A program made the position numbers and the translations under genes. From assembly GCA_016705475.1 (NCBI GenBank), contig JADIYD010000010.1, positions 62,001 through 126,000 on the forward strand: 64,000 bases of DNA, read 5' to 3'. Source of the stretch: Betaproteobacteria bacterium (GTDB taxonomy: Bacteria > Pseudomonadota > Gammaproteobacteria > Burkholderiales > Rhodocyclaceae). The notes below the pieces were generated by a model, which was given only the letters and a program-made list of their open reading frames with translations, did no database searches and was not told the DNA's origin. Of the stretch, positions 16,857-25,029 are shown in pieces. Position 1 is the first letter of the stretch, and every line of letters begins with the position of its first letter.

Positions 16857-16958
16857 TTCCATGTCCTCGCCGCGCCATAACTTTGTCGCCGCCGCTTGCC
16901 GTGCTAATCGCACTGTCTGCGCGCCGGCTTCGCGTTCTGGCGCAGCGCCGACATGGAA
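16857..16958 (+). other. long-range inverted repeat between fadN-like and fadA
   Basis: TTCCATGTC (16857-16865) pairs perfectly with GACATGGAA (16950-16958). The enclosed 84 bases contain a smaller GCGCC...GGCGC hairpin. It ends 27 bases before the thiolase start, so it may structure the mRNA or process the operon. Function unknown. Confidence 0.4.
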
Positions 16959-16985
16959 TCCCTCTCTTCGAGGAGACATAGAAAA

Positions 16986-18185
16986 ATGAGCAAACAGATT
17001 CAAGACGCCTACATCGTCGCCGCCACCCGTCTGCCGGTGGCCAAGAAAAACGGCATGTTCAGGAACGTGCGGCCGGACGACATGCTGGCCCATGTCATCA
17101 AGTCAGTTGTCGCCCAGGTGCCGGGCATCGACCCGGCACTGATCGGCGATGTCATCGTCGGCTGCGCCATGCCGGAAGCCGAGCAGGGCATGAATGTCGC
17201 CCGTATCGGCCTTTTGCTGGCCGGGCTGCCGATTACTGTGCCGGGCATCACCATCAACCGCTTTTGCTCCTCCGGGGTGCAGGCCGTGGCCGATGCCGCC
17301 AACCAGATTCGCCTTGGCCTGGCCGACGTGATGATCGCCGCCGGTACCGAGTCGATGAGCGTCATGCCGCAGATCATGGGCAACAAGACGTCGATGAACC
17401 CGGCCATTTTCGCGAAAGAGGAAAACCTCGGCATCGCCTTCGGCATGGGCCTCACCGCCGAGAAGGTGGCGAACCAATGGAAGGTCGGTCGCGAGGCGCA
17501 GGATGCCTTTGCCGTCGAGTCGCACCGCCGGGCTTGTGCGGCGATTGCCGCCGGACATTTCAAGGCCGAAATTTCGCCCTACACGGTGCGCGAAAGCTTG
17601 CCTGATCTTGCCTCCGGCGAAATCCGCGTCCGTGAGCGCATCGCCGATACCGACGAAGGTCCGCGCCCGGATTCGGCTCTCGACAAGCTGGCCAAGCTGA
17701 AGCCGGTGTTCCATGCGCGTGGCTCGGTAACGGCCGGCAATTCCTCGCAGATGTCCGATGGTGCCGGTGCCGTGATGCTGGTTTCGGAAAGAATCCTGCG
17801 CGAACACAACCTGACGCCGCTGGCCCGCTTTGCCGGTTACGCCGTCGGTGGCGTGGCGCCTGAGATCATGGGTATCGGCCCGGTCGCGGCGATCCCCAAG
17901 GTGCTGGCGCAGGTTGGCATCACGCAGGACCATCTGGACTGGATCGAACTCAACGAAGCCTTCGCCGCGCAGTCGATCGCAGTGATGCAAGAACTCGGCA
18001 TCGATCCGACCAAGGTGAACCCGCTCGGTGGCGCCATCGCCCTCGGCCACCCGCTCGGCGCCACCGGCGCAATCCGCATCGCCACCGTTGTGCATGGCCT
18101 CCAGCGCACCGGCGGCAAGTACGGCATGGTGACGATGTGCATCGGCACCGGCATGGGCGCTGCCGGCATCATCGAGCGTATTTAA
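16986..18185 (+). CDS. fadA: acetyl-CoA C-acyltransferase (thiolase), FadA-like
   Basis: The 399-residue thiolase is the partner of the FadN-like enzyme upstream. The active-site cysteine is in NRFCSSGVQAVADAA (about residue 92). NEAFAAQSIAV, GGAIALGHPLGATGA (catalytic histidine) and TMCIGTGMGAAG (second cysteine) follow. GAGGAGACAT before ATG 16986 is a strong ribosome-binding site. The arrangement HAD-ECH fusion, thiolase, then (further down) an acyl-CoA dehydrogenase recalls the fadN-fadA-fadE operon of Bacillus, here with extra genes inserted. It is a different class from the thiolase at 9522. Confidence 0.94.
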   Translation: MSKQIQDAYIVAATRLPVAKKNGMFRNVRPDDMLAHVIKSVVAQVPGIDPALIGDVIVGCAMPEAEQGMNVARIGLLLAGLPITVPGITINRFCSSGVQAVADAANQIRLGLADVMIAAGTESMSVMPQIMGNKTSMNPAIFAKEENLGIAFGMGLTAEKVANQWKVGREAQDAFAVESHRRACAAIAAGHFKAEISPYTVRESLPDLASGEIRVRERIADTDEGPRPDSALDKLAKLKPVFHARGSVTAGNSSQMSDGAGAVMLVSERILREHNLTPLARFAGYAVGGVAPEIMGIGPVAAIPKVLAQVGITQDHLDWIELNEAFAAQSIAVMQELGIDPTKVNPLGGAIALGHPLGATGAIRIATVVHGLQRTGGKYGMVTMCIGTGMGAAGIIERI

Positions 18186-18199
18186 GGAAATCCGCGAAT

Positions 18200-18231
18200 G
18201 CCACGGTCAACCGAAAATAATGGCCAAAATT
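18200..18231 (+). repeat. dispersed GGTCAACCGG motif, copy 3
   Basis: GCCACGGTCAACCGAAAATA followed by ATGGCCAAAATT. The ATG within the motif is the first possible start codon of the next gene (18220). Confidence 0.7.
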
Positions 18232-18753
18232 GACATCATGAAACCCGCCTGGCTGGCCAAGCTCTCTCCGACCTGGCGGGCACGCATGGTGCGGCTCGGC
18301 TTCAATTTTCATCCGGCCTTTCGTGGCACGGGTGGCCGGGTGACCCATGTGGCAAAGGATTTGCGCCACATCCGGGTTTCCCTGCCGTTGAACTGGAAAA
18401 CGAAGAACATCGTCGGTTCGCTCTACGGTGGTTCGCTGTTCGCGATCACCGACGGGGCACATCCGATGATGCTCATGGCGGCGCTGGGCGATGGCTATAT
18501 CGTCTGGGACAAGGCGGCAAGCATTCGCTATCGCAAGCCGGGCTTCTCGACCTTGTATGCCGATTTCGTGCTGAGTGATGAGGAAGTAGCGGCAATCCGG
18601 GCTGAACTCGCGAAAAACCCGGAGCTTGAACGGACTTACGAGGTCGAATTGAAAGACAGGCACGGCACCGTGCATACCGTCGTCGAACGCACGGTATACA
18701 TCGCCGATAAACATTACTACCGACAAAAGAGCGGTGGAGGAGACAAACAATGA
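18220..18753 (+). CDS. DUF4442 / hotdog-fold thioesterase-like protein
   Basis: This 177-residue protein resembles the DUF4442 group of PaaI-like hotdog thioesterases, which hydrolyse acyl-CoA thioesters. Visible family-like segments are NIVGSLYGGSLFAITDGAHP and YRKPGFSTLYADFVL. It lies between the thiolase and a chalcone-isomerase-like gene, and its last bases overlap the next start (ATGA). A role in releasing CoA from stalled or surplus acyl-CoA is plausible but inferred. The first ATG (18220) is inside a dispersed motif; ATG 18238 (MKPAWLAKL) is the alternative start. Confidence 0.78.
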   Translation: MAKIDIMKPAWLAKLSPTWRARMVRLGFNFHPAFRGTGGRVTHVAKDLRHIRVSLPLNWKTKNIVGSLYGGSLFAITDGAHPMMLMAALGDGYIVWDKAASIRYRKPGFSTLYADFVLSDEEVAAIRAELAKNPELERTYEVELKDRHGTVHTVVERTVYIADKHYYRQKSGGGDKQ

Positions 18754-19325
18754 TTACATCGACAAGTGTCAGGCGGGCGGCGCTCATTGCCGCACTGCTC
18801 AGCGTACCGGGGCTGCATGCCGCGGAAGTGGCCGGCGTGAAGGTGGACGACAAAATCCGCGTTGGCAGCAGCGATCTGGTGCTCAATGGCGCCGGGCTGC
18901 GCAGCAAGGTTTTCATCAAGGTCTATGTCGGCGCGCTCTATGTCGGCCAGAAGGCAACGTCGCCGGCGGCGATCGTCGACAGCACGCAGCCGCGCCGCAT
19001 GGTCATGCGCATGATGCGCGACCTTGATGCCGATTCGCTGAACTCGGCACTCGATGACGGGTTGAAGAGCAATCACACGCCTGCCGAGCTGGCCGAGATG
19101 AAGCCGCAAGCCGATGCGCTGGCGGCGATCATGAAGGCTATCGGCAAGGCCCGCGAAGGCGATACCATCACCATTGATTTCTCCGTAGACGGCGTAGCGG
19201 TCGGCCTCAACGGAGAAACACGCGGCAAGGTGGCCGGCCCGGGCTTCTCGAAGGCATTGCTCAAGGTCTGGCTAGGTGAAAAGCCGGTGGACGCTTCGTT
19301 GAAGAAAGCGCTGCTCGGCAGTTAA
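18750..19325 (+). CDS. chalcone isomerase-like secreted protein
   Basis: The 191-residue protein has a signal peptide (about 1-24, ending PGLHAAE). Its fold-type segments VLNGAGLRSKVFIKVYVGAL, YVGQKATSP and the C-terminal GKVAGPGFSKALLKVWLG are typical of the chalcone-isomerase-like family of bacteria. Members of this fold bind fatty acids in plants. The gene overlaps the thioesterase-like gene by four bases (ATGA) and precedes fadD, so a role in periplasmic fatty-acid handling is an attractive inference. The catalytic activity of the plant enzyme is not implied. Confidence 0.82.
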   Translation: MITSTSVRRAALIAALLSVPGLHAAEVAGVKVDDKIRVGSSDLVLNGAGLRSKVFIKVYVGALYVGQKATSPAAIVDSTQPRRMVMRMMRDLDADSLNSALDDGLKSNHTPAELAEMKPQADALAAIMKAIGKAREGDTITIDFSVDGVAVGLNGETRGKVAGPGFSKALLKVWLGEKPVDASLKKALLGS

Positions 19326-19348
19326 GTCGGCATACGGAGGAGACAATC

Positions 19349-21007
19349 ATGGAAAAAATCTGGCTACAAAGCTATCCGAATGGCGTGCCGGCAGTCATCG
19401 ACATCGACCATATTCCGTCGCTCGTCGCGCTGTTCGAAAAAGCCTGCACGACCTACGCCGACAAGGTTGCCTACATCAGCATGGACAAGGCGATGACCTA
19501 TCGCCAGCTCGATGAAGAGAGCAAGGCCTTCGCCGGCTGGCTGCAATCGAAAGGGCTGAAGAAGGGCGACCGCGTCGCGCTGATGATGCCCAACCTGCTG
19601 CAATACCCCGTGGCGCTTTTCGGCACGCTGCGCGCCGGCTGCGTCGTGGTCAATTGCAACCCGCTCTACACGCCGCGCGAGCTCGAACACCAGCTCAAGG
19701 ATTCCGGCGCGACGACCATCGTCATCGTCGAGAATTTCGCGCATACGCTCGAGCAGGTCATTGCCCACACGGCAATCAAGCACGTCATCGTCACGCCGAT
19801 GGGTGAAATGCTCGGCCTCAAGGGCATCATCGTCAATTTTGTTGTGCGGCACGTCAAAAAGCTCGTGCCGGCCTGGAGTCTGCCCGGTTCGATCGGCTTC
19901 AACAGCGCTTTGTCCACCGGCCGTAGCCACGGCTGGCAAGCGGTGCCGCTAACCCAGGATGACATCGCCTTCCTGCAATACACCGGCGGCACGACCGGTG
20001 TTTCCAAGGGTGCCATGCTGACCCACGCCAACATCGCCTCGAATGTCACCCAGGCCTACAGCTGGATCAAGCCGGTCGTGCGCGAGGGCGAGGAATTCAT
20101 CATCACCGCCTTGCCGCTGTATCACATCTTCGCGCTGACGGCGAACTGCCTGACCTTCCTGATGATCGGCGCGCGCAACCTGCTGATCGCCAATCCCCGC
20201 GATATTCCGGGCTTCGTCAAGGAGTGGGGCAAGTATCCGGTGACCGTGGTGACTGGCGTCAATACGCTGTTCAACGCGTTACTCAACAACGACGATTTCG
20301 CCAAGCTGGATTTCTCGACCATGCGCGTCACGCTCGGTGGCGGCATGGCGGTGCAGGGACCAGTCGCCGAACGCTGGAAGAAGGTCACCGGCACCCCCTT
20401 GCTGCAGGCCTACGGCCTCACCGAAACCTCGCCGGCGGCCACCATCAACCCGCTCGACATGGGCGATTTCAATGGTTCCATCGGCCTGCCGATTTCCTCG
20501 ACTGAAGTCTCCATCCGCGACGATTATGGAAACGAGGTGCCGCAAGGGCAGATCGGCGAAATCTGCATCCGCGGTCCGCAGGTCATGAAAGGCTACTGGA
20601 ATCGCCAGGACGAAACCGACTTCGTCTTCTATCCGGATCGCTTTCTGCGCACCGGCGACGTGGGCTACGTCGACAGCAAAGGCTTCGTTTTCCTGGTCGA
20701 CCGCAAGAAGGACATGATCCTCGTCTCCGGCTTCAACGTGTATCCGAACGAGGTCGAGGAAGTCGTCTCCATGCACCCCGGTGTCGCCGATGTGGCGGCA
20801 ATCGGCGTGGCTGATGAAAACTCCGGTGAGGCGGTGAAGATCTTCGTTGTCCGCAAGGACCCGAAGGTGACCGAGCGCATGCTCATCGACCACTGTCGCG
20901 GCCTGCTCACCGGCTACAAGATTCCGAAGCACGTCGAATTCCGCGATGATCTGCCGCGCACCAACGTCGGCAAGATCCTGCGTCGCGCCTTGAAAGAGGG
21001 GGCTTGA
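19349..21007 (+). CDS. fadD: long-chain fatty-acid-CoA ligase
   Basis: It activates fatty acids to acyl-CoA with ATP, the entry step to beta-oxidation. The P-loop-like AMP-binding motif YTGGTTGVSKGAMLTH is at about residues 210-225. QAYGLTETSPAATINP and GDVGYVDSKGFVFLVDRKKD are the A5 and A7-A8 motifs, and the C-terminal lysine region NVGKILRRALKE is present. At 552 residues it is close to E. coli FadD (561). GGAGGAGAC precedes the ATG. The stop overlaps the next start by one base (TGATG), so it is coupled to the NMO-like gene. Confidence 0.95.
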   Translation: MEKIWLQSYPNGVPAVIDIDHIPSLVALFEKACTTYADKVAYISMDKAMTYRQLDEESKAFAGWLQSKGLKKGDRVALMMPNLLQYPVALFGTLRAGCVVVNCNPLYTPRELEHQLKDSGATTIVIVENFAHTLEQVIAHTAIKHVIVTPMGEMLGLKGIIVNFVVRHVKKLVPAWSLPGSIGFNSALSTGRSHGWQAVPLTQDDIAFLQYTGGTTGVSKGAMLTHANIASNVTQAYSWIKPVVREGEEFIITALPLYHIFALTANCLTFLMIGARNLLIANPRDIPGFVKEWGKYPVTVVTGVNTLFNALLNNDDFAKLDFSTMRVTLGGGMAVQGPVAERWKKVTGTPLLQAYGLTETSPAATINPLDMGDFNGSIGLPISSTEVSIRDDYGNEVPQGQIGEICIRGPQVMKGYWNRQDETDFVFYPDRFLRTGDVGYVDSKGFVFLVDRKKDMILVSGFNVYPNEVEEVVSMHPGVADVAAIGVADENSGEAVKIFVVRKDPKVTERMLIDHCRGLLTGYKIPKHVEFRDDLPRTNVGKILRRALKEGA

Positions 21008-21954
21008 TGCCGATCCCGGAATCACTGAACCGGAACCTCGCGCTGCCCGTCATTTGCGCGCCGATGTTCATCGTCTCCAACCCCGACCTCGTCATCGCCC
21101 AGTGCAAGGCCGGCCTGATCGGCTCCTTCCCGGCCCTCAACGCCCGGCCGATGGAGGTGCTGGACGATTGGCTGACCCGCATCAAGACCGAACTGGCGGC
21201 CGACCCGAATGCCGCGCCGTTTGCCGTCAATCAGATCATCCATCCCTCCAACGAGCGTCTAGAGCACGACATGGCGCTCTGCGTGAAGCATGAGGTGCCG
21301 CTCATCATCACCAGCCTGTCGGCGCCGACGCAGATCGTGCCGCCCGTGCATGCCTACGGCGGCAAGGTATTTCATGACGTGATCAGCGTGCGCCATGCCG
21401 AAAAGGCGCTGGAGGCCGGCGTCGATGGCCTGATTCTGGTCTGCGCCGGGGCCGGCGGCCATGCCGGCATGCTCAGCCCGTTTGCGCTGGTTGGCGAGAT
21501 CCGCAAGTTCTACGACGGCCCGATTGCCCTCTCCGGGGCCATTACCAACGGCAGCGCCATTCTCGCCGCGCAGGCAATGGGCGCCGATTTTGCCTACATC
21601 GGCACGCGTTTCATTGCCACCGCCGAAGCGCATGCCCTCGACGCCTACAAACAGGCGATCGTCGATTCTGCTGCGGTCGACGTGGTTTACACCCCGTATT
21701 TCACCGGCGTGCATGGCAACTATCTCAAGAAGAGCATCGTCGCTGCCGGCCTCGACCCCGCCAATCTGCCGGAAAAGGACAAGACGTCGATGAACTTCGG
21801 TGGCGCGACGGCAGCCAAGGCCTGGAAGGACATCTGGGGCGCCGGGCAGGGCGTCGGCACCATCGACGACGTGATGCCGACCGCCGACCTGGCTGCTCGC
21901 CTCAAGCAGGAATACAAGGCCGCCAAAGCGGCGCTGTGCAGCAATCCATTCTGA
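21007..21954 (+). CDS. nitronate monooxygenase / FabK-like flavoprotein
   Basis: This is a TIM-barrel FMN protein of the NMO/2-nitropropane dioxygenase family (315 residues). N-terminal VICAPMFIVSNPDLVIAQCK, the glycine-rich VCAGAGGHAGMLSPFALVGE and ISLSGAITNGSAILAAQAMGAD-like phosphate-binding segments are visible (here LSGAITNGSAILAAQAMG). ATG 21007 shares a base with the fadD stop; the TTG one codon earlier is less likely. Its role in a fatty-acid operon is unclear: it could act on unusual acyl-CoAs or on nitronates. The family is secure; the substrate is not. Confidence 0.85.
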   Translation: MPIPESLNRNLALPVICAPMFIVSNPDLVIAQCKAGLIGSFPALNARPMEVLDDWLTRIKTELAADPNAAPFAVNQIIHPSNERLEHDMALCVKHEVPLIITSLSAPTQIVPPVHAYGGKVFHDVISVRHAEKALEAGVDGLILVCAGAGGHAGMLSPFALVGEIRKFYDGPIALSGAITNGSAILAAQAMGADFAYIGTRFIATAEAHALDAYKQAIVDSAAVDVVYTPYFTGVHGNYLKKSIVAAGLDPANLPEKDKTSMNFGGATAAKAWKDIWGAGQGVGTIDDVMPTADLAARLKQEYKAAKAALCSNPF

Positions 21955-21978
21955 AAAAATAACAAGGAGAGAGACACA

Positions 21979-23772
21979 ATGAGCGACTACCGTGCGCCCG
22001 TAAAAGACATGCGTTTCGTCATGGACGAACTGGCCGGCTTCAAGGAACTGAGCCAGATGCCCGGCTACGAGGACGCCACGCCCGACCTTGCCGATGCCAT
22101 TCTTGAGGAAGCCGCCAGGTTCACCGGCGAAGTCCTCGCGCCGCTCAATCGCATCGGCGACCAGCAGGGTTGCAAGCTCACGCCCAACGGCGTAACCACG
22201 CCACCGGGCTGGAAGGAAGCCTACAAGGCTTTCTGCGAGGCCGGATGGAACGGCGTCTCGTCACCGGCGGATTTTGGGGGTCAGGGCCTGCCTGACTCGC
22301 TGGGCGTCGCCGTCAAGGAAATGGTCTGCTCGGCCAACCTGTCGTTCTCGCTCGGCCCCTTGCTCACCACGGGCGCAGTCGAAGCGCTCATCACCTGCGC
22401 CAGCGACGAGCTGAAAGCCATCTACCTCGAAAAGATGATTACCGGCCAATGGACCGGCACGATGAACCTGACCGAGCCGCAAGCCGGCTCCGACCTCGCG
22501 CTGATCCGCTCCCGCGCCGAGCCGCAGGCCGACGGCAGTTACCGTGTTTTCGGCCAGAAGATCTTCATCACCTACGGCGACCACGACATGACGGACAACA
22601 TCGTCCACCTCGTGCTCGCCCGCCTGCCCGATGCGCCGGCCGGGGTGAAGGGCATCTCGATGTTCCTGGTGCCCAAGTTCCTCGTGAACGGCGACGGTTC
22701 GCTCGGCGCCCGCAACGATGCGCATTGCGTTTCCATCGAACACAAGCTCGGCATCCACGCCAGCCCGACCTGCGTCATGGCCTACGGCGACAATGGCGGC
22801 GCCGTCGGTTACCTGCTCGGCGAAGCCAATCGCGGCCTCGAATACATGTTCATCATGATGAACGAAGCCCGCCTCGGCGTCGGCCTGCAGGGCATCGCCC
22901 TTGGTGAACGCGCCTACCAGCAGGCCCTTGGCTACGCCCGCGAACGCAAGCAGGGCCGCGATGCAGTGACCGGCGAAGCACTCGTGACGCTCGACCGTCA
23001 CCCCGACATCCGCCGCATGCTGATGCTCATGAAATGTCGCGTCGAAGCCTGCCGCGCCATGGCCTACTACGCCTCCGGCCTGCTCGACCGCGCTCATGCC
23101 GCAACCGATCCGGAAGAGCAGAAGCGCCAGCTTTTCCTCGCCGAATTCATGATCCCCATCGTCAAGGGTGGCGGCACCGAGATGGGCATCGACGTCACGT
23201 CGCTCGGCATCCAGATTTACGGCGGCATGGGCTTCATCGAGGAAACCGGCGCCGCGCAACACTGGCGCGACTCGCGCATCACCACCATCTACGAAGGCAC
23301 TACCGGCATCCAGGCCAACGACCTGCTGTTCCGCAAGCTCATGCGCGACCAGGGCGCTACCGCCAAGGTCGTCTTCGGCGAGGTGCATGCCACGGCCAAA
23401 GCCCTCGGCGCCTCCGGCAAGCCGGAGTTGCAAGCTATCGGCCACCGTCTCGGCACAGCACTCAAAGCCTGGACGGATGCCACCGAATGGCTGGCCGCCA
23501 ATGCCAAAACCGGCCTCTCAGGGGTGTTGACCGCAGCTGTCCCGTATTTGCATCTCGCCGTCACCGTCTGCGGCGGCTGGTTCATGGGCAAGGCCGCGCT
23601 GGCCGCTGCGGGCTACCTCGACAAGGGTGAGGGCGACCTGGCCTTCTATCGGGCCAAGATTGCGACGGCGCGCTTCTATGCTGACCAGATGTTGCCGCTG
23701 GCGGCGGCTTATGGTGAAACGGTGAGGGCTGGGGATGCGGCTCTGGCTGGCGCGGGGGACGAGGTTTTTTAA
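21979..23772 (+). CDS. acyl-CoA dehydrogenase, ~600-residue DmdC-like class
   Basis: This is a second acyl-CoA dehydrogenase, of a different class from FadE at 7165. The 597-residue length and layout fit the group that includes 3-methylmercaptopropionyl-CoA dehydrogenase. MNLTEPQAGSDLALIRSRAE is the FAD-contacting loop. IYEGTTGIQANDLLFRKL contains the probable catalytic glutamate. GIDVTSLGIQIYGGMGFIEE is the conserved helix-turn region. AAGGAGAGAGAC precedes the ATG. As the last gene of the operon it supplies the first oxidation step for the FadN-like/FadA pair. The chain-length preference cannot be read from sequence. Confidence 0.92.
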   Translation: MSDYRAPVKDMRFVMDELAGFKELSQMPGYEDATPDLADAILEEAARFTGEVLAPLNRIGDQQGCKLTPNGVTTPPGWKEAYKAFCEAGWNGVSSPADFGGQGLPDSLGVAVKEMVCSANLSFSLGPLLTTGAVEALITCASDELKAIYLEKMITGQWTGTMNLTEPQAGSDLALIRSRAEPQADGSYRVFGQKIFITYGDHDMTDNIVHLVLARLPDAPAGVKGISMFLVPKFLVNGDGSLGARNDAHCVSIEHKLGIHASPTCVMAYGDNGGAVGYLLGEANRGLEYMFIMMNEARLGVGLQGIALGERAYQQALGYARERKQGRDAVTGEALVTLDRHPDIRRMLMLMKCRVEACRAMAYYASGLLDRAHAATDPEEQKRQLFLAEFMIPIVKGGGTEMGIDVTSLGIQIYGGMGFIEETGAAQHWRDSRITTIYEGTTGIQANDLLFRKLMRDQGATAKVVFGEVHATAKALGASGKPELQAIGHRLGTALKAWTDATEWLAANAKTGLSGVLTAAVPYLHLAVTVCGGWFMGKAALAAAGYLDKGEGDLAFYRAKIATARFYADQMLPLAAAYGETVRAGDAALAGAGDEVF

Positions 23773-23799
23773 CGCTGGCAGGTTGATTGGCTTGGGGTT

Positions 23800-24030
23800 C
23801 CGCCTTGCTGGCGGGCGTACTTTCTTTTGCTTCGCCAAAAGAAAGTAGCCAAAGAAAAGGCGACCCCAGGGTCGGCGCCCCTTCGGGGTTCCTTCCGCTA
23901 CTCGACGGGCCGGGCGGCTTGCCAGAACTCGCCTGCGGCTCAAACATGGCAAGCCGACAGCCCCCGGCCCGCCTGCGTTGCTCAGCGCCTCTCATGGGGA
24001 CCCGAAAGGCGTCCACGCTCAACCGATGTG
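23800..24030 (+). repeat. dispersed AAAGAAAGTAGCC element, left copy
   Basis: GGGTTCCGCCTTGCTGGCGG leads into ACTTTCTTTTG-CTTCGC-CAAAAGAAAGT, a strong hairpin, then AGCCAAAGAAAAGGCGACCCC. From about 23900 the match to the inverted copy becomes patchy (GCTACTCG, GGAACTCG-like, TGCTCAGC blocks). Elements with this core are common between genes in beta- and gammaproteobacteria. Confidence 0.82.
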
Positions 24031-24048
24031 CCCCCGAAAGTGATTTCC

Positions 24049-24080
24049 ACGGTCAACCGGAAAAAAGGCTAGAAAATGAA
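24049..24080 (+). repeat. dispersed GGTCAACCGG motif, copy 4
   Basis: CCACGGTCAACCGGAAAAAA followed by GGCTAGAAAATG. It lies at the centre of the inverted pair of larger elements. Confidence 0.68.
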
Positions 24081-24109
24081 ATCTGCCATTCAGGCACACA
24101 AGCCAAAAT

Positions 24110-24345
24110 ACAGGATGTTTCACCGGGCCCCTTGAAAGGTGCCGAGCAGCGCAGGGGCTGGCGGAAAAAGGGCGAGGACTGTCTGAGGGCGAAGCCCGAG
24201 TTCCGCAGCCCCCGCCAGTCCCGAGTAGCGCAGGGAACCGGCGCAGCCGGCACCGACCCAGGGGTCGCCTTTTCTTTGGCTACTTTCTTTTGGCGAAGCA
24301 AAAGAAAGTACGCCCGCCCGCAAGGCGGAACCCCATGCCATCCGG
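24110..24345 (-). repeat. dispersed AAAGAAAGTAGCC element, right inverted copy
   Basis: The reverse complement repeats the left copy: GGGTTCCGCCTTGCGGGCGG, the ACTTTCTTTTG hairpin, and GCCAAAGAAAAGGCGACCCC. Over about 85 bases only a few positions differ between the arms. The pair could fold into one long hairpin. Confidence 0.82.
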
Positions 24346-24432
24346 AACCCCAAGCCAATAAAAAAGGGAAATCGCCAATCAAAACGATTTCCCTCATGAA
24401 CTGCAGGTGCGCCCGAAAGCGCCATTCAAGAT

Positions 24433-25002
24433 TTACTGCTTGATCGCCTCAACAGCAATCTCGATGGTCACTTCATCACCAACGTAGGGCGCGTACTTGC
24501 CCATGTTGAAATCCGTCCGTTTGACGACGACCGTGGCGTTGCCGCCGATGGCATCCTTCTTGACCATCGGGTGCGGCATGGCGTGGAAGCCGGTGACTTT
24601 CAGGGTGACCGGCTTGGTCACGCCCTTGAGGGTCAGGTTACCTTCGATGGAGGCGGGTTTGTCGCCTTCGAAGACGACCTTGGTCGACTTGAATGTCGCG
24701 GTCGGGTACTTGGCGGTGTCGAGGAAGTCTTCGCCCTGGATGTGCTCGTTGAAGGTATCGGAGCCGGTGCTGACCGACTTGGTGTCGATAACGAGGTCGA
24801 CCTTGGCGGTCTTGGCGGCCTTGTCGAGGACGATGGTGCCGGTGGTCTTGTCGAAACGGCTCATCTGGACCGAGTAGCCAAAGTGGCTGTACGAGAAGCG
24901 CGGGAAGCTGTGGCCGCCGTCCAGCGTGAAGGTTTCCGGGGCGGCCAGGGCTGGCGTGGCGGCGGCGATGGCGAGAGCGAGGGTGGCGAGTTGTTTTTTC
25001 AT
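24433..25002 (-). CDS. YceI family periplasmic protein (second of pair)
   Basis: YceI proteins are small secreted lipocalin-like beta-barrels that bind isoprenoid-type lipids; precise roles are mostly unknown. A signal peptide (about 1-20, ending TPALAA) is followed by FTLDGGHSFPRFSYSHFGYS, the family start. SIEGNLTLKGVTKPVTLKV and the end GDEVTIEIAVEAIKQ are typical. AGGAGAACC precedes the ATG. It follows the other YceI gene by 27 bases in the DODA-cytochrome b561-YceI-YceI operon. YceI with cytochrome b561 is a recurrent pairing that hints at a quinone-linked role. Confidence 0.92.
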   Translation of the reverse strand: MKKQLATLALAIAAATPALAAPETFTLDGGHSFPRFSYSHFGYSVQMSRFDKTTGTIVLDKAAKTAKVDLVIDTKSVSTGSDTFNEHIQGEDFLDTAKYPTATFKSTKVVFEGDKPASIEGNLTLKGVTKPVTLKVTGFHAMPHPMVKKDAIGGNATVVVKRTDFNMGKYAPYVGDEVTIEIAVEAIKQ

Positions 25003-25029
25003 GGTGGTTCTCCTGTTGTGGGTTGGGGA

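Larger units (their letters stand above)
23773..24432. other. 660-base intergenic region made of inverted repeat elements
   Basis: No convincing gene is present. The region consists of two inverted copies of a ~240-base element (23800-24030 and 24110-24345) with one copy of the dispersed GGTCAACCGG motif between them. The open frames that cross it are translations of the repeat. Confidence 0.8.

Noticed and set aside
23582..24443. Several frames of 80-220 codons across the inverted repeat elements
   Set aside because: They are translations of the dispersed repeat (for example LSFASPKESSQRKGDP on both arms) and have no independent coding signal.
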